Program-made: the position numbers and the translations under genes
Assembly: GCF_027214045.1 (NCBI RefSeq)
Contig: NZ_JAPWHE010000002.1
Coordinates: 1 to 64,000 of the forward strand
Length of the DNA stretch: 64,000 bases
Reading direction: 5' to 3'
From: Castellaniella denitrificans
GTDB lineage: Bacteria > Pseudomonadota > Gammaproteobacteria > Burkholderiales > Burkholderiaceae_B
Notes under the pieces: generated by a model
What the model was told of the DNA's origin: nothing
Database searches by the model: none
Seen by the model: only the letters and a program-made list of their open reading frames with translations
In this document: positions 15,847 to 26,773 of the stretch, one piece after another
Numbering within the stretch: position 1 is the first letter of the stretch
Layout of the letters: the number at the start of each line of letters is the position of its first letter

Positions 15847-18618
15847 ATGCCCCGGCTGAAACTCCTGCTCTCCGCGATTGTCTCGCTTTGCCTGCTGGCG
15901 ACGCCTGGCCTGACCCGCCCGGCTTACGCGGAATCCGCGACCGCCGACCCCGCCCTGCCCGCCGGCGTCCATCGGGTCGTCATGATCGAGGGCGTGACCG
16001 AGTACCGGCTGGACAACGGCCTGCAGGTGCTGCTGGCCCCGGACGACTCCCGCGCCCAGACCACGGTGAACATGAGCTACCGCGTCGGCTCGCGCAACGA
16101 AGGGCCGGGCGAGACCGGCATGGCGCACCTGCTCGAACATCTGTTGTTCCGCGGCAGCCCGGCCTACCCGGACGCCCTGGCTGAATTCGCGCGACGAGGG
16201 CTGGCGGCCAACGGCTCGACCACCGCCGACCTGACGAATTACTACGCGACCTTCGCCAGCGATCCGGAGACACTGCGCTGGTATCTGGCCTGGCAGGCCG
16301 ACGCCATGCTGAACGCGCGCATCGCCCGCGCCGACCTGGACGCGGAAATGCCCGTGGTGCGCAACGAAATGGAGCGCGGCGAGAACAGCCCGTTCAGCAT
16401 GCTGATGCAGCAGGTCGCTTCGGCCGCCTATGTCTGGCACCCCTACGGCCGCAGCGTCATCGGCGCGCGCTCCGACGTCGAACACGTCGGCATCGAGCCA
16501 CTGCGCGCGTTCTACCATCGCTACTACCAGCCCGACAACGCCACGCTGATCGTCACCGGCCGCTTCGACGCACGGCAGACGCTGCACTGGATCGCGCAGG
16601 ACTTCGGCCCCATCGCACGCCCGGATCGCGCACTGCCGCCCGAATACACGGTCGAGCCCGTCCAGCAGGGTGCGCGCAGTGTCACGCTGCGTCGCATCGG
16701 CGGCAGTCCCATCGCCTTGGCGCAGTACCATCTGCCGGAAGCCGCCAGCGACGCCTACACGGCCCTGTCCATCGGCGCCGCCATGCTGGCCGACACGCCG
16801 GCCGGACCGCTTTACCAGTCTCTGGTGGCCAAGGGCCTGGCCAGCAACGTGTTCGGCTTCGCGCGCGCCATGAAACAGCCCGGATATGCCGTGTTCGGCG
16901 CCCAGATCCAGCCCGGCGCGGACCCTCGTGCGGCGCTGTCCGCCCTGGAACACGGGCTGGAAACCGATGGCGTCGGCCGGCTGGACCAGGCCGCGCTGGA
17001 CCGCATCCGCACCGCCTGGCTGAACGACTGGAAGCAGACCTACAACCAGGCCGGCGCGCTCGCCCAGGCCCTGTCCGACGCGGTCGCCTGGGGGGACTGG
17101 CGCCTGTTCTTCATCGAACGCCTGCGGGTCCGCGCACTCACGCTGGACACGGTCCGCTCACAATTGAGCGCCTGGCTGCTACCCAGCAATCGCACCAGCG
17201 GGTTGTATCTGCCCACGGCGGACCCGAAGGACGCGCCCTTGCCCGCGCCGGCCGATCTCGAACCCTGGGTCCGACAGCTCGGCACCGGCACCGGGCGTCC
17301 GGCCGTGGCCGCCTTCGACACCCACCCCCTGGCCCTCGACGCCGCCACCCGGCGCAGCATCCTGACGCTGCCCAACGGTCCGGTCGCCCTGGCCCTGCTG
17401 CCCAAGGAAACTGCGGGAGGACAGGTCCACGCCGTGCTGCGCATGGGGTTCGGCGACGCCAAGGGATTGCGCGGCCAAGGCATGGCGCCCTTCGCCACCG
17501 GCGCCATGCTGCTGCGCGGCGCCGCCGACATGAGCCGCCAGCAGATCGAAGACCGCCTGAACGCGCTGGACTCCGAGTTGTCGTTCAGCACCGACGGCAA
17601 CGTCCTGGATGTGTCCATCCGCAGCGACCGCGCCCGCCTGCCCGAGGTGCTGGACCTGGTCTTCCATCTGTTGCGCACGCCCACGTTCCCGGAGGACGAG
17701 CTGGAACGCCTGAAGCGCAGCCTGCGCACCCACGTGGAAAACGAGGCCTCCAGCCCGGCCTATCTGGTACGCAACACGTTGCAACGCCACGATCAGCCCT
17801 GGAAGCCGGACGATGTCCGCTATACCCCCACGACCGACGAGATCCTGGACCAGATCGAGCACCTGAGCGGCGATCTGCTGCGGAAGTTCCACGAGCAATT
17901 CTACGGCGCGGGCCATCTGTCCCTGGCGGTGGTCGGGGACTTCGATCCCGACGCTGTGGAACAGCGCCTGCGCGCCGACCTGGCCGGCTGGCGTGCGGCC
18001 CCTTCCTATGAACGCCTGCCGGACCCCTGGTACGCGATGCGGCCCGAAACCTTCCGCATCCCCGCCCCGGGCAAGGCCAATGCCGAATACCGGGCGGTCC
18101 TGCCCTTGAAGCTGCGCGATACCGACCCGCGCTGGCCCGCGCTGATGCTGGCCAACTATCTGATCGGGGGCTCGGAGGATTCCCGCCTGTGGCAAGGCAT
18201 CCGGGTCCGCGGCGGCCTGTCCTACGGCGTGGGCAGCGCCGTCAGCGCCTCGCCCTTCGAGGACTCCGGCGCCTGGACGCTCTTCGCCAGCACCGCCGCC
18301 CGCAACGCCGTCAAGCTGATGGACGCGATGCGCACGGTCCTGGACGAAACCCTGAAGACCGGCTTCACCCAGGCCGAGGTCGACCAGGGCGTGCGTTCCC
18401 TGCTGAATTACCTTGAGCTGGGGCGCTCCGACGACGCCTATCTGGCCGGCCGCTGGATCGACTATCTGGACACGGGCCGCGGCTTCGCCTGGCAGCAGCG
18501 CGTCATCGATCAGTTGCGCGGCCTGAAGGCCGGACAGGTCAACGGGACGATGCGGGATCTGCTCAAGCCCGGCGCGCTCAGCATCGCCGTGGCCGCCGAT
18601 CCCGATCCGAAGCCCTGA
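15847..18618 (+). CDS. M16 family zinc metalloprotease (two-domain, secreted)
   Basis: A 923-residue pitrilysin-family protease with a signal peptide (MPRLKLLLSAIVSLCLLATP, cleavage near AYA-ES). The inverted zinc motif HLLEH is at residues 94-98 (H94, E97, H98), with the downstream Glu in NEMERGEN. A second M16 domain without zinc motif follows in the C-terminal half (GGLSYGVGSAVSASPFEDSG near its end). Many relatives are encoded as two adjacent genes; here both halves are in one chain. It likely acts in the periplasm or at the cell surface. An in-frame ATG at 15805 overlaps the MocR stop codon (TAATG) and could couple the two genes, but the ATG at 15847 gives the cleaner signal peptide. Confidence 0.88.
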   Translation: MPRLKLLLSAIVSLCLLATPGLTRPAYAESATADPALPAGVHRVVMIEGVTEYRLDNGLQVLLAPDDSRAQTTVNMSYRVGSRNEGPGETGMAHLLEHLLFRGSPAYPDALAEFARRGLAANGSTTADLTNYYATFASDPETLRWYLAWQADAMLNARIARADLDAEMPVVRNEMERGENSPFSMLMQQVASAAYVWHPYGRSVIGARSDVEHVGIEPLRAFYHRYYQPDNATLIVTGRFDARQTLHWIAQDFGPIARPDRALPPEYTVEPVQQGARSVTLRRIGGSPIALAQYHLPEAASDAYTALSIGAAMLADTPAGPLYQSLVAKGLASNVFGFARAMKQPGYAVFGAQIQPGADPRAALSALEHGLETDGVGRLDQAALDRIRTAWLNDWKQTYNQAGALAQALSDAVAWGDWRLFFIERLRVRALTLDTVRSQLSAWLLPSNRTSGLYLPTADPKDAPLPAPADLEPWVRQLGTGTGRPAVAAFDTHPLALDAATRRSILTLPNGPVALALLPKETAGGQVHAVLRMGFGDAKGLRGQGMAPFATGAMLLRGAADMSRQQIEDRLNALDSELSFSTDGNVLDVSIRSDRARLPEVLDLVFHLLRTPTFPEDELERLKRSLRTHVENEASSPAYLVRNTLQRHDQPWKPDDVRYTPTTDEILDQIEHLSGDLLRKFHEQFYGAGHLSLAVVGDFDPDAVEQRLRADLAGWRAAPSYERLPDPWYAMRPETFRIPAPGKANAEYRAVLPLKLRDTDPRWPALMLANYLIGGSEDSRLWQGIRVRGGLSYGVGSAVSASPFEDSGAWTLFASTAARNAVKLMDAMRTVLDETLKTGFTQAEVDQGVRSLLNYLELGRSDDAYLAGRWIDYLDTGRGFAWQQRVIDQLRGLKAGQVNGTMRDLLKPGALSIAVAADPDPKP

Positions 18619-18669
18619 CGCCCACGTGGCTCTTCGACGGTGCGGACCTCATGGCGGGGCCGCTCGTCC

Positions 18670-18999
18670 TCAGGCCAGCCTGAGCAGCAGCATCCCCGCG
18701 ACGATCGCCGCGATCCCCGACCAGCCGGTCCGGCCCAGCCCCTGGTCGAACAGCACCCGGCCGGCGATCGCGGTCAGCAGAATCCCGCAGCCCCCCCACA
18801 AGGCATAGGCGACGGAAAGATCGATCCCCTCGACGGCCTGGGACAACGCCGTGAAAGAGGCGAGGATGCAGCCAATACCCAGCGCGCCGGTCACGCGCCT
18901 GCGAAAGCCGTCGGAATAGTGGATGAACACGTTGGCCGCGACCTCCAGGAGAACGGCGGCGACCATGAAAGCATAATGAATGAGTCCGGCATCCCGCAT
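18670..18999 (-). CDS. SMR multidrug/polyamine efflux subunit, MdtI-like
   Basis: A 109-residue protein with four transmembrane helices, the same length as E. coli MdtI. The conserved membrane Glu is in VAAVLLEVAANVFIHYSDGF. Small multidrug resistance subunits of this type pair with a second subunit to export spermidine or cationic drugs. The partner gene ends three bases upstream, and GGAGGGATGAGCC precedes this ATG, so the two are translationally linked. Confidence 0.85.
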   Translation of the reverse strand: MRDAGLIHYAFMVAAVLLEVAANVFIHYSDGFRRRVTGALGIGCILASFTALSQAVEGIDLSVAYALWGGCGILLTAIAGRVLFDQGLGRTGWSGIAAIVAGMLLLRLA

Positions 19000-19002
19000 G
19001 GC

Positions 19003-19380
19003 TCATCCCTCCGCGGCGACGCCGCCGCCGATCCGGTCCCGCGCCGCGGCGGCCCGCGATGCGCCGACATTGACCAGCACCACACCCGCCATCAGGACGG
19101 CGATTCCAAGCAACTTGAATGGCCCAGGGCTCTCGCCGAAGAAGCGCAGGCCGATCAGGGTGACGCAGGCCAGTCCGATCGTTTCCCAGGCGGCATAGGC
19201 CAAGGCGATCGGCAGGCGCCGGACGGCCTGCGCCAGAAGACAGAACGACAGCCCGATCATGGCGTACATGAACATAAACGCGGCCAGTGAGCCGGAACCC
19301 GACGCGGCCTTCATGACCGTCACGCCCACCACTTCGACCGCGACGGCTGCCAGCAGAAACAACCAGGGACGTAACGGCAT
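19003..19380 (-). CDS. SMR multidrug/polyamine efflux subunit, MdtJ-like
   Basis: A 125-residue four-helix membrane protein. LLAAVAVEVVGVTVMKAASG carries the essential Glu of helix 1, and AYAAWETIGLACVTLIGLRFF the helix 3 features. The order (MdtJ-like, then MdtI-like) is that of the E. coli mdtJI operon. The ATG at 19380 follows AAGGGTTCTC. Two perfect palindromes lie upstream and suggest a dedicated repressor. Confidence 0.85.
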   Translation of the reverse strand: MPLRPWLFLLAAVAVEVVGVTVMKAASGSGSLAAFMFMYAMIGLSFCLLAQAVRRLPIALAYAAWETIGLACVTLIGLRFFGESPGPFKLLGIAVLMAGVVLVNVGASRAAAARDRIGGGVAAEG

Positions 19381-19429
19381 GAGAACCCTTTTCCGATGTG
19401 CGTCGAACGCGATGCCGCCATTCTCCACA

Positions 19430-19476
19430 TTTTTTATAGGATAAAAAAGTTGGATTTCATCTGATTTTCAGATGAA
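19430..19476. promoter_or_regulatory. Two palindromes in the mdtJI-like promoter
   Basis: TTTTTTAT-AGG-ATAAAAAA (19430-19448) and TTCATCTGA-TTT-TCAGATGAA (19456-19476) are perfect inverted repeats upstream of the SMR operon. TATAAA in the first could be part of a -10 element on the minus strand. They are candidate operators for a dimeric repressor. Confidence 0.45.
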
Positions 19477-19521
19477 GAAGACCGCTCGGCATGCATCGCT
19501 CCGAGCCGGCAAACCCCAAAG

Positions 19522-19556
19522 AAAACCCCGCGCCCGGATGGAACCGGAGCGCGGGG
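19522..19556 (-). terminator. Terminator of the grpE-dnaK-dnaJ operon
   Basis: On the minus strand CCCCGCGC, an inner CCGG...CCGG loop and GCGCGGGG are followed by TTTTCTTT, 29 bases past the dnaJ stop codon. Confidence 0.85.
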
Positions 19557-19584
19557 CGGTTATCGGCGCGGGCTCGAGGACGAC

Positions 19585-20718
19585 TCAGGAAAAGAAGTTC
19601 TTCACCTTGTCCGTCCAGGACTCGCTCTTGGGCGAATGGCGGTCGCCGCCGCTGTTGAGAGACGATTCGAACTGACGCAGCAGCGTTTTCTGTTCGTCGT
19701 TCAGGCGCACCGGCGTTTCCACCACGATGTGGCAGTACAGGTCGCCGGGATAGCTGGAACGCACGCCCTTGATGCCCTTGCCGCGCAAGCGGAAAGTCTT
19801 GCCGGTCTGCGTGCCCTCGGGAATGGTGATTTCGCCCCGCCCGGACAGTGTCGGGACTTCCTGCACGCCCCCCAGCGCCGCCTTGGTGAAGGGGATGGTC
19901 AGTTCGCAATGCAGATCCTCGCCCTGACGTTCGAAGATGCCGTGCGGCTTGATGCGGATCTCCACGTACAGGTCGCCCGGCGGGCCGCCGTTCAGCCCCG
20001 GCTCGCCGTTGCCGGTGGAACGGATGCGCATGCCGTCGTCGATCCCGGCGGGGATCTTGACCTGCAGGGTCTTGTTCTTGCGGATGCGGCCCACGCCGTC
20101 GCAATCGCCGCAAGGATCGGTGATCTCCTGGCCGGTGCCGTGGCAGGTCGGGCAGGTCTGCTGGACACTGAAGAAACCCTGCTGCATGCGCACGGCGCCA
20201 TTGCCGCCGCAGGTGTGGCAGGTGCGCGGCGATGTCCCGGGCTTGGCGCCCGAGCCGTGACAGGTTTCGCAGGATTCCCAGCTGGGGATGCGGATCTCGG
20301 TATCGAAACCGTTGGCCGCCTGTTCCAGGCTGATTTCCAGGGAATATTTCAGGTCGGCGCCGCGATAGACCTGCGGGCCGCCTCCGCCCCGGCGGCCGGC
20401 GGCGCCGCCGAAGATTTCCCCGAAGATGTCGCCGAAAGCATCGGCGAAGCCGCCCGCCCCGCCGCCCATGCCCGCGCCGGCGGCCGCGTTCGGATCCACG
20501 CCGGCATGACCGAAGCGGTCATAGGCCGCGCGCTTTTCCGCGTCGGAGAGGATCTCGTAGGCTTCCTTGGCCTCCTTGAACTTGTCCTCGGCCTCCTTGC
20601 TGTCCGGATTGCGGTCCGGATGGTATTTCATGGCCAGTTTGCGGTAGGCCTTGCGGATGTCGTCGTCCGAGGCGTTCTTGGCTACGCCCAGGACGTCGTA
20701 AAAATCTCGTTTTGCCAT
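19585..20718 (-). CDS. dnaJ: Chaperone protein DnaJ
   Basis: A 377-residue Hsp40 co-chaperone that stimulates the ATPase of DnaK. It has the J domain with HPD (residues 33-35 region), a Gly/Phe-rich linker, four zinc-binding repeats ([32 protein letters not shown]) and the C-terminal substrate-binding region. It is the last gene of the heat-shock operon, 146 bases after dnaK; the gap holds a TGCCCGG/CCGGGCA hairpin that may tune its expression. Confidence 0.98.
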   Translation of the reverse strand: MAKRDFYDVLGVAKNASDDDIRKAYRKLAMKYHPDRNPDSKEAEDKFKEAKEAYEILSDAEKRAAYDRFGHAGVDPNAAAGAGMGGGAGGFADAFGDIFGEIFGGAAGRRGGGGPQVYRGADLKYSLEISLEQAANGFDTEIRIPSWESCETCHGSGAKPGTSPRTCHTCGGNGAVRMQQGFFSVQQTCPTCHGTGQEITDPCGDCDGVGRIRKNKTLQVKIPAGIDDGMRIRSTGNGEPGLNGGPPGDLYVEIRIKPHGIFERQGEDLHCELTIPFTKAALGGVQEVPTLSGRGEITIPEGTQTGKTFRLRGKGIKGVRSSYPGDLYCHIVVETPVRLNDEQKTLLRQFESSLNSGGDRHSPKSESWTDKVKNFFS

Positions 20719-20864
20719 GGATTCAGGTTGCCTGTGCTATGCGCTGCTGATTGAAGGACAGATGCCCGGGCCGACGAAAACGCCGGTTCCGGGCAGGGGC
20801 ATGCGACCGCCGGCCGCGCACCGGAAGATCCCGAAGGACCGCCGGGCGCATGGCCGGCGAAGGC

Positions 20865-22787
<1,923 letters not shown>

Positions 22788-22845
22788 GTTGGATCCTGTC
22801 GATGTTTGAATGAGAGGGCGGGCCTCACGCCCGCCGATGATTCGG

Positions 22846-22873
22846 ATATGGGGCCGCCGCCCCCGGTTTCAAG
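22846..22873 (-). promoter_or_regulatory. Sigma-32 promoter of dnaK
   Basis: On the minus strand CTTGAAA (22873-22867), a 14-bp spacer and CCCATAT (22852-22846). This matches the heat-shock sigma factor consensus CTTGAAA-N14-CCCATNT at every fixed position. Confidence 0.8.
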
Positions 22874-22885
22874 GCCCGGGGCGCA

Positions 22886-23449
22886 TCAGGCGGCCGGGCC
22901 GGCCGACACCATGACCAGCGCCGGGCGCAGGACGCGGTCGGCGATCAGGTAGCCTTTCTGCAGCGTCTGGGCGACGGCGCCCTGGGGATGTTCCGACGGC
23001 ACGTTGGAGATCGCCTGGTGGCGGTGCGGATCGAAAGCCTCGCCGGGCGCCGGGGCGATCTCGCGCATCTGGTTGCGCTCGAACGCCGTGTTCAGCTGCC
23101 GCAGGGTGGCCTCGACGCCCGCCTTCCAGTCCTCGACGGTCTGGTTTTCCTGGGCCAGCGCGGCCTCCAGGCTGTCGCGCACCGGGATCAGGCTCTCGGC
23201 GAAGGACTCCGTGCCGAACTTGCGGGCCTTGGACACGTCTTCCTGGGCGCGACGGCGGATGTTCTCGACCTCGGCATGCGCGCGCAGCAACTGATCGTGG
23301 TAATCGGCGACCTGCTGCTGGGCTTCGGCCAGCAGCGCGGCGAGGTCCTCGCCCGGCTGCCCGGCGGCATCGGTCGGGTTCTGGCCTTCGGTCTGGGTTT
23401 CGGCGCTCGGCGCGGCTTGCGGATCCAAGTCTTCCTGGGGTGCCGACAT
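22886..23449 (-). CDS. grpE: Nucleotide exchange factor GrpE
   Basis: A 187-residue protein that releases ADP from DnaK. It has an acidic variable N-terminus, a long helix ([20 protein letters not shown] then [20 protein letters not shown]) and the C-terminal beta domain with the signature [20 protein letters not shown]. The ATG at 23449 follows GGAGATTTCACC; the frame extends upstream without a site. A consensus heat-shock promoter precedes it. Confidence 0.96.
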   Translation of the reverse strand: MSAPQEDLDPQAAPSAETQTEGQNPTDAAGQPGEDLAALLAEAQQQVADYHDQLLRAHAEVENIRRRAQEDVSKARKFGTESFAESLIPVRDSLEAALAQENQTVEDWKAGVEATLRQLNTAFERNQMREIAPAPGEAFDPHRHQAISNVPSEHPQGAVAQTLQKGYLIADRVLRPALVMVSAGPAA

Positions 23450-23488
23450 GGTGAAATCTCCAATGCTGAAATGGGTGAACGAAAAAAC

Positions 23489-23516
23489 AGATGGGGACGG
23501 ACGCGCGTTCTTCAAG
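23489..23516 (-). promoter_or_regulatory. Sigma-32 promoter of grpE
   Basis: On the minus strand CTTGAAG (23516-23510), a 14-bp spacer and CCCATCT (23495-23489), close to the heat-shock consensus with the preferred spacing. It lies in the 115-bp gap between hemH and grpE. Confidence 0.75.
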
Positions 23517-23564
23517 CCCCTGGGCGGCGGCCCGGGGCGCCCGTCGCGGGCCGCCGCGGGGCGG

Positions 23565-24611
23565 CTACCTCCAGCCGGCCAGATTGTCGGCGATCAGCCC
23601 GGCGAAATCCCGCGCCCAGTCCGGGTCGGCGTTCAGGCAGGGAATGTAGCGGAAGGCCCGCCCGCCCGCCGCCAGGAACGCCTCGCGGCAACCCATGTCG
23701 ATCTCCTCGAGGGTCTCCAGGCAGTCCGCCAGGAACCCCGGGCACATCAGGTCCACCGTGCCGACGCCTTCCCGCCCCCAGGCCTCCAGCGTGGGCTGGG
23801 TGTAGGGCTGCAGCCAGGCCTCCGCGCCGAAACGGCTCTGGAAGGCCACGTGCAGCCGTTCGCCATCCGCGCCGAGGCGCTCGCGCAAGGCCCGGGCGGT
23901 CCGCATGCAATCGCGGAAATAGGGATCGCCCTTGCGCACCACCCGCTGCGGCAGGCCATGGAAGCTGAGCAGCAGCCGGTCGGGCTTGCCGGCCTGGTCC
24001 CAGTGGGCACGCACCGAGCGATGCAGCGCATCCACGTAGACATCGGACGTCGGGAAGCGGTCCAGGAACCGCAGCGTGGGCTGGTGGCGCAGCCGCGCCA
24101 GATGCGCGGCCACGGCGTCGACGACCGTGGCCGTGGTGCTGGCGGCGTACTGTGGATACATCGGCACGACCAGGATGCGGCCGCAGCCGGCCGCGCGCAA
24201 GGTTTCGAGCGCGGCGGGCAGGGCCGGCCGGCCATAGCGCATGGCCAGTTCGACCCGCGTATCCAGGCCACGGTCGCGCAGGGAAGCCGCCACGGCTTCG
24301 GCCAGGTCCCGGCTGTGGACCAGCAGGGGCGAGCCCCGGTCGAGCCAGATCTCGGCGTATTTCGGGGCGATGGCCGACGGCCGCCGCGTCAGGATGAACA
24401 GGCGCAGGATGACTTGCCACAACGCGGCCGGCAGTTCCACCACCCGGGGGTCGGACAGGAACTCGCCCAGATAGCGGCGCACCGCCGCCGGGGTCGGTTC
24501 GTCGGGCGTGCCCAGATTGACCAGCAGGACGCCCAGCGGCCCGCGGTCGGGTCCGGACGCGTCCGGATCCAGCGCCCGGGGATCGGGCGCTTCGGAGAGA
24601 AAACGGCTCAT
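23565..24611 (-). CDS. hemH: Ferrochelatase
   Basis: A 348-residue enzyme that inserts Fe(II) into protoporphyrin IX, the last step of haem synthesis. Family motifs: [45 protein letters not shown] with the catalytic His, and [17 protein letters not shown] with the conserved Glu. The ATG at 24611 was chosen because family members begin shortly before the VNLGTP motif; upstream codons overlap hrcA. It lies between hrcA and grpE, an order common in Burkholderiales. Confidence 0.95.
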   Translation of the reverse strand: MSRFLSEAPDPRALDPDASGPDRGPLGVLLVNLGTPDEPTPAAVRRYLGEFLSDPRVVELPAALWQVILRLFILTRRPSAIAPKYAEIWLDRGSPLLVHSRDLAEAVAASLRDRGLDTRVELAMRYGRPALPAALETLRAAGCGRILVVPMYPQYAASTTATVVDAVAAHLARLRHQPTLRFLDRFPTSDVYVDALHRSVRAHWDQAGKPDRLLLSFHGLPQRVVRKGDPYFRDCMRTARALRERLGADGERLHVAFQSRFGAEAWLQPYTQPTLEAWGREGVGTVDLMCPGFLADCLETLEEIDMGCREAFLAAGGRAFRYIPCLNADPDWARDFAGLIADNLAGWR

Positions 24612-24636
24612 GGTCTGAAGAGAAATGAAAACGGCA

Positions 24637-25650
24637 TCAGGAGGCAGCCTGGCCGAGAGCGTTGGACAACATGCGGGCGGTGATGTCGACGATGGGAATG
24701 ACGCGATCATAGGCCATGCGGCTGGGGCCGATGACGCCCAGCGTGCCGATCACCTGGCCATCGATCCCGTAGGGCGCGGTGATGACCGAGACGTCTTCGA
24801 GCGGCACCAGGCGCGAATCGCCGCCGATGTAGATCTGCACGCCCTGGGCGCGGCTGGAGACGTCCAGCAGGTGCAGCAGGTCGGTCTTCTGCTCGAACAA
24901 CTGGAACAGACGGCGCAGCCGGTCCATGTCGGCCGTCATCTCGGACACGCCCAGCAGCTTGCCTTCGCCGGAGATGACGACGGCCTCGTCGTCCGTATCC
25001 GTCGCATCCAGGCCGACGTCCACGGCCTGCTGCATCAGGCGGGAGATGTCGGTGCGCAGCGAGGCGAGCTCGTCGGCCAGGGTCTGGCGGACCGCGTGGA
25101 AAGACTTGCCGGAAAACTGGCGGTTGAAGAAATTTGAGGCTTCCAGCAGTTCGGTTTCCGAGTATTCGCGCGAGACGAACAGGATGCGGTTCTGCACGTC
25201 GCCGTTGGGGGTGACGATGATCAGCAGCACCCGCCTGTCCGACAGGCGGATGAATTCGATGTGCCGGAACACCTGGGTTCGTTTGGGGGTCAGCACCACG
25301 CCCGCGAACTGCGACAGGTTCGACAGCAGCGAGGCGGCGGCGGTCACGGCGCGGCCGGGCTCGGCCGCCGGCAGGCAGTCCTCGATCCGCAGGTCGGGGC
25401 TGAGCTCGTAGGGGCGGGCGGTGAGCAGGCTGTCGACGAACATGCGGTAGCCGCGCGGCGTGGGCACGCGGCCCGCCGAGGTGTGCGGGCTGTGGATCAG
25501 GCCCAGGTCCTCCAGGTCGGCCATGACGTTGCGGATCGTGGCCGGCGACAGATCGAAGACCTTTGACAGCGTGCGCGACCCCACGGGCTGGCCGTCCGCG
25601 ATATAACGTTCGACCAGCGCTTTCAGCAATGTCTTGGCTCGATCATCCAT
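24637..25650 (-). CDS. hrcA: Heat-inducible transcription repressor HrcA
   Basis: A 337-residue repressor of class I heat-shock genes. The N-terminal winged helix ([49 protein letters not shown]) binds the CIRCE inverted repeat TTAGCACTC-N9-GAGTGCTAA. I find no CIRCE element upstream of hrcA, grpE or dnaK, so its targets (usually groESL) are probably elsewhere. Expected to be stabilised by GroEL. Confidence 0.95.
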   Translation of the reverse strand: MDDRAKTLLKALVERYIADGQPVGSRTLSKVFDLSPATIRNVMADLEDLGLIHSPHTSAGRVPTPRGYRMFVDSLLTARPYELSPDLRIEDCLPAAEPGRAVTAAASLLSNLSQFAGVVLTPKRTQVFRHIEFIRLSDRRVLLIIVTPNGDVQNRILFVSREYSETELLEASNFFNRQFSGKSFHAVRQTLADELASLRTDISRLMQQAVDVGLDATDTDDEAVVISGEGKLLGVSEMTADMDRLRRLFQLFEQKTDLLHLLDVSSRAQGVQIYIGGDSRLVPLEDVSVITAPYGIDGQVIGTLGVIGPSRMAYDRVIPIVDITARMLSNALGQAAS

Positions 25651-25676
25651 GGTTTAAAGCCCTGTTTGGCTAATAC

Positions 25677-25782
25677 TCGTCAGGCACGGGGACCACCCCC
25701 AATTGCAGCATCCCTCCACCTCGCGCCTTGCAAGGCGCTCGGATTCGTCAGGCACGGGGCAGTCCGCAGGGACTGCCCCGTG
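25677..25782. repeat. 15-bp direct repeat and 13-bp perfect hairpin between hrcA and nadK
   Basis: TCGTCAGGCACGGGG occurs at 25677-25691 and 25745-25759. The second copy runs into a perfect stem CACGGGGCAGTCC (25753-25765) / GGACTGCCCCGTG (25770-25782) with the loop GCAG. The stem has no T-run, so it is not a simple terminator. It lies in the divergent region of hrcA and nadK. Confidence 0.6.
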
Positions 25783-25848
25783 TCCGGACTCATCCCCCTA
25801 TAATCGGGTACGCCTATTATTCCATTAATTCCGGGAGACCCCCCGCCC

Positions 25849-26751
25849 ATGCACTTCAAGACCGTCGCACTGATCGGCCGCCACCAGGACAGCGGCATGG
25901 ACGCGCCCCTGCGCCGGTTGGGCCAGGTCCTGTCCGATGCGGGGCGCGACGTCCTGATCGAAGCCGAGACGGGCCGCAACACCGGGGTCGCCGACTTCCC
26001 GCTGGCCTCTTACGAGGACATCGGCGCGCGCGCGGACCTGGCCATCATCATGGGCGGCGACGGCACCATGCTGGCGGCCGCGCGGCAGCTGGCCACATCC
26101 GGCGTGGCCATGATCGGCATCAACCATGGCCGCCTGGGCTTCATCACCGACATCCCCCTGGGCAGCGCGGACGAGGCCATCACCCGCATCCTGAACGGCG
26201 CCTTCGTCCAGGACGAACGCATCCTCCTCGAAGGCCGCGTGATGCGAGGCGACGAGACCATTTTTTCCGGCCTGGCGCTGAACGACGTGATCATCAACCG
26301 CGCCGGACGAGGCGGCATGATCGAGCTGCGCGTCGAATGCAACGGCGCCTTCATGCACAGCCAGCGCGCCGACGGCCTGATCATCGCCACGCCCACGGGA
26401 TCGACGGCCTACGCCCTGTCGGCCGGCGGGCCGATCCTGCACCCCCAGGTCGACGCCCTGGTGCTGGTGCCCGTCGCACCTCAAACCCTGTCGAACCGAC
26501 CCATCACTCTGCCCGACGACAGCATCCTGAACATCACCATCAGCGCCCTGGGTCGCGTGGAATCGGGCGCCAGCGTCCACTTCGACATGCAGGCCCTTTC
26601 CAACTGCCAGGAAGGCGACCGCATCGATGTGCGCCGCAGCCCGCACCGCGTGCGCTTGCTGCACCCCCAGGGCTACAGCTACTTCTCCACTCTGCGCAGC
26701 AAGCTGAACTGGAACCGCATGCTGCATCCCTGGGACGAAACCGAGCAATAG
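25849..26751 (+). CDS. nadK: NAD kinase
   Basis: A 300-residue enzyme that phosphorylates NAD to NADP. The diagnostic GGDGT is at residues 69-73, with GINHGRLGFITDIP, ALNDVIINRAG and ADGLIIATPTGSTAYALSAG following in family order. It is divergent from hrcA and followed 22 bases later by recN, the usual order in this group. Confidence 0.97.
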   Translation: MHFKTVALIGRHQDSGMDAPLRRLGQVLSDAGRDVLIEAETGRNTGVADFPLASYEDIGARADLAIIMGGDGTMLAAARQLATSGVAMIGINHGRLGFITDIPLGSADEAITRILNGAFVQDERILLEGRVMRGDETIFSGLALNDVIINRAGRGGMIELRVECNGAFMHSQRADGLIIATPTGSTAYALSAGGPILHPQVDALVLVPVAPQTLSNRPITLPDDSILNITISALGRVESGASVHFDMQALSNCQEGDRIDVRRSPHRVRLLHPQGYSYFSTLRSKLNWNRMLHPWDETEQ

Positions 26752-26773
26752 GGCCGACGGCCCGGCCACCATC

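Noticed and set aside
24611-25800. CIRCE element (HrcA operator)
   Set aside because: TTAGCACTC or its complement was not found near hrcA, grpE or dnaK.
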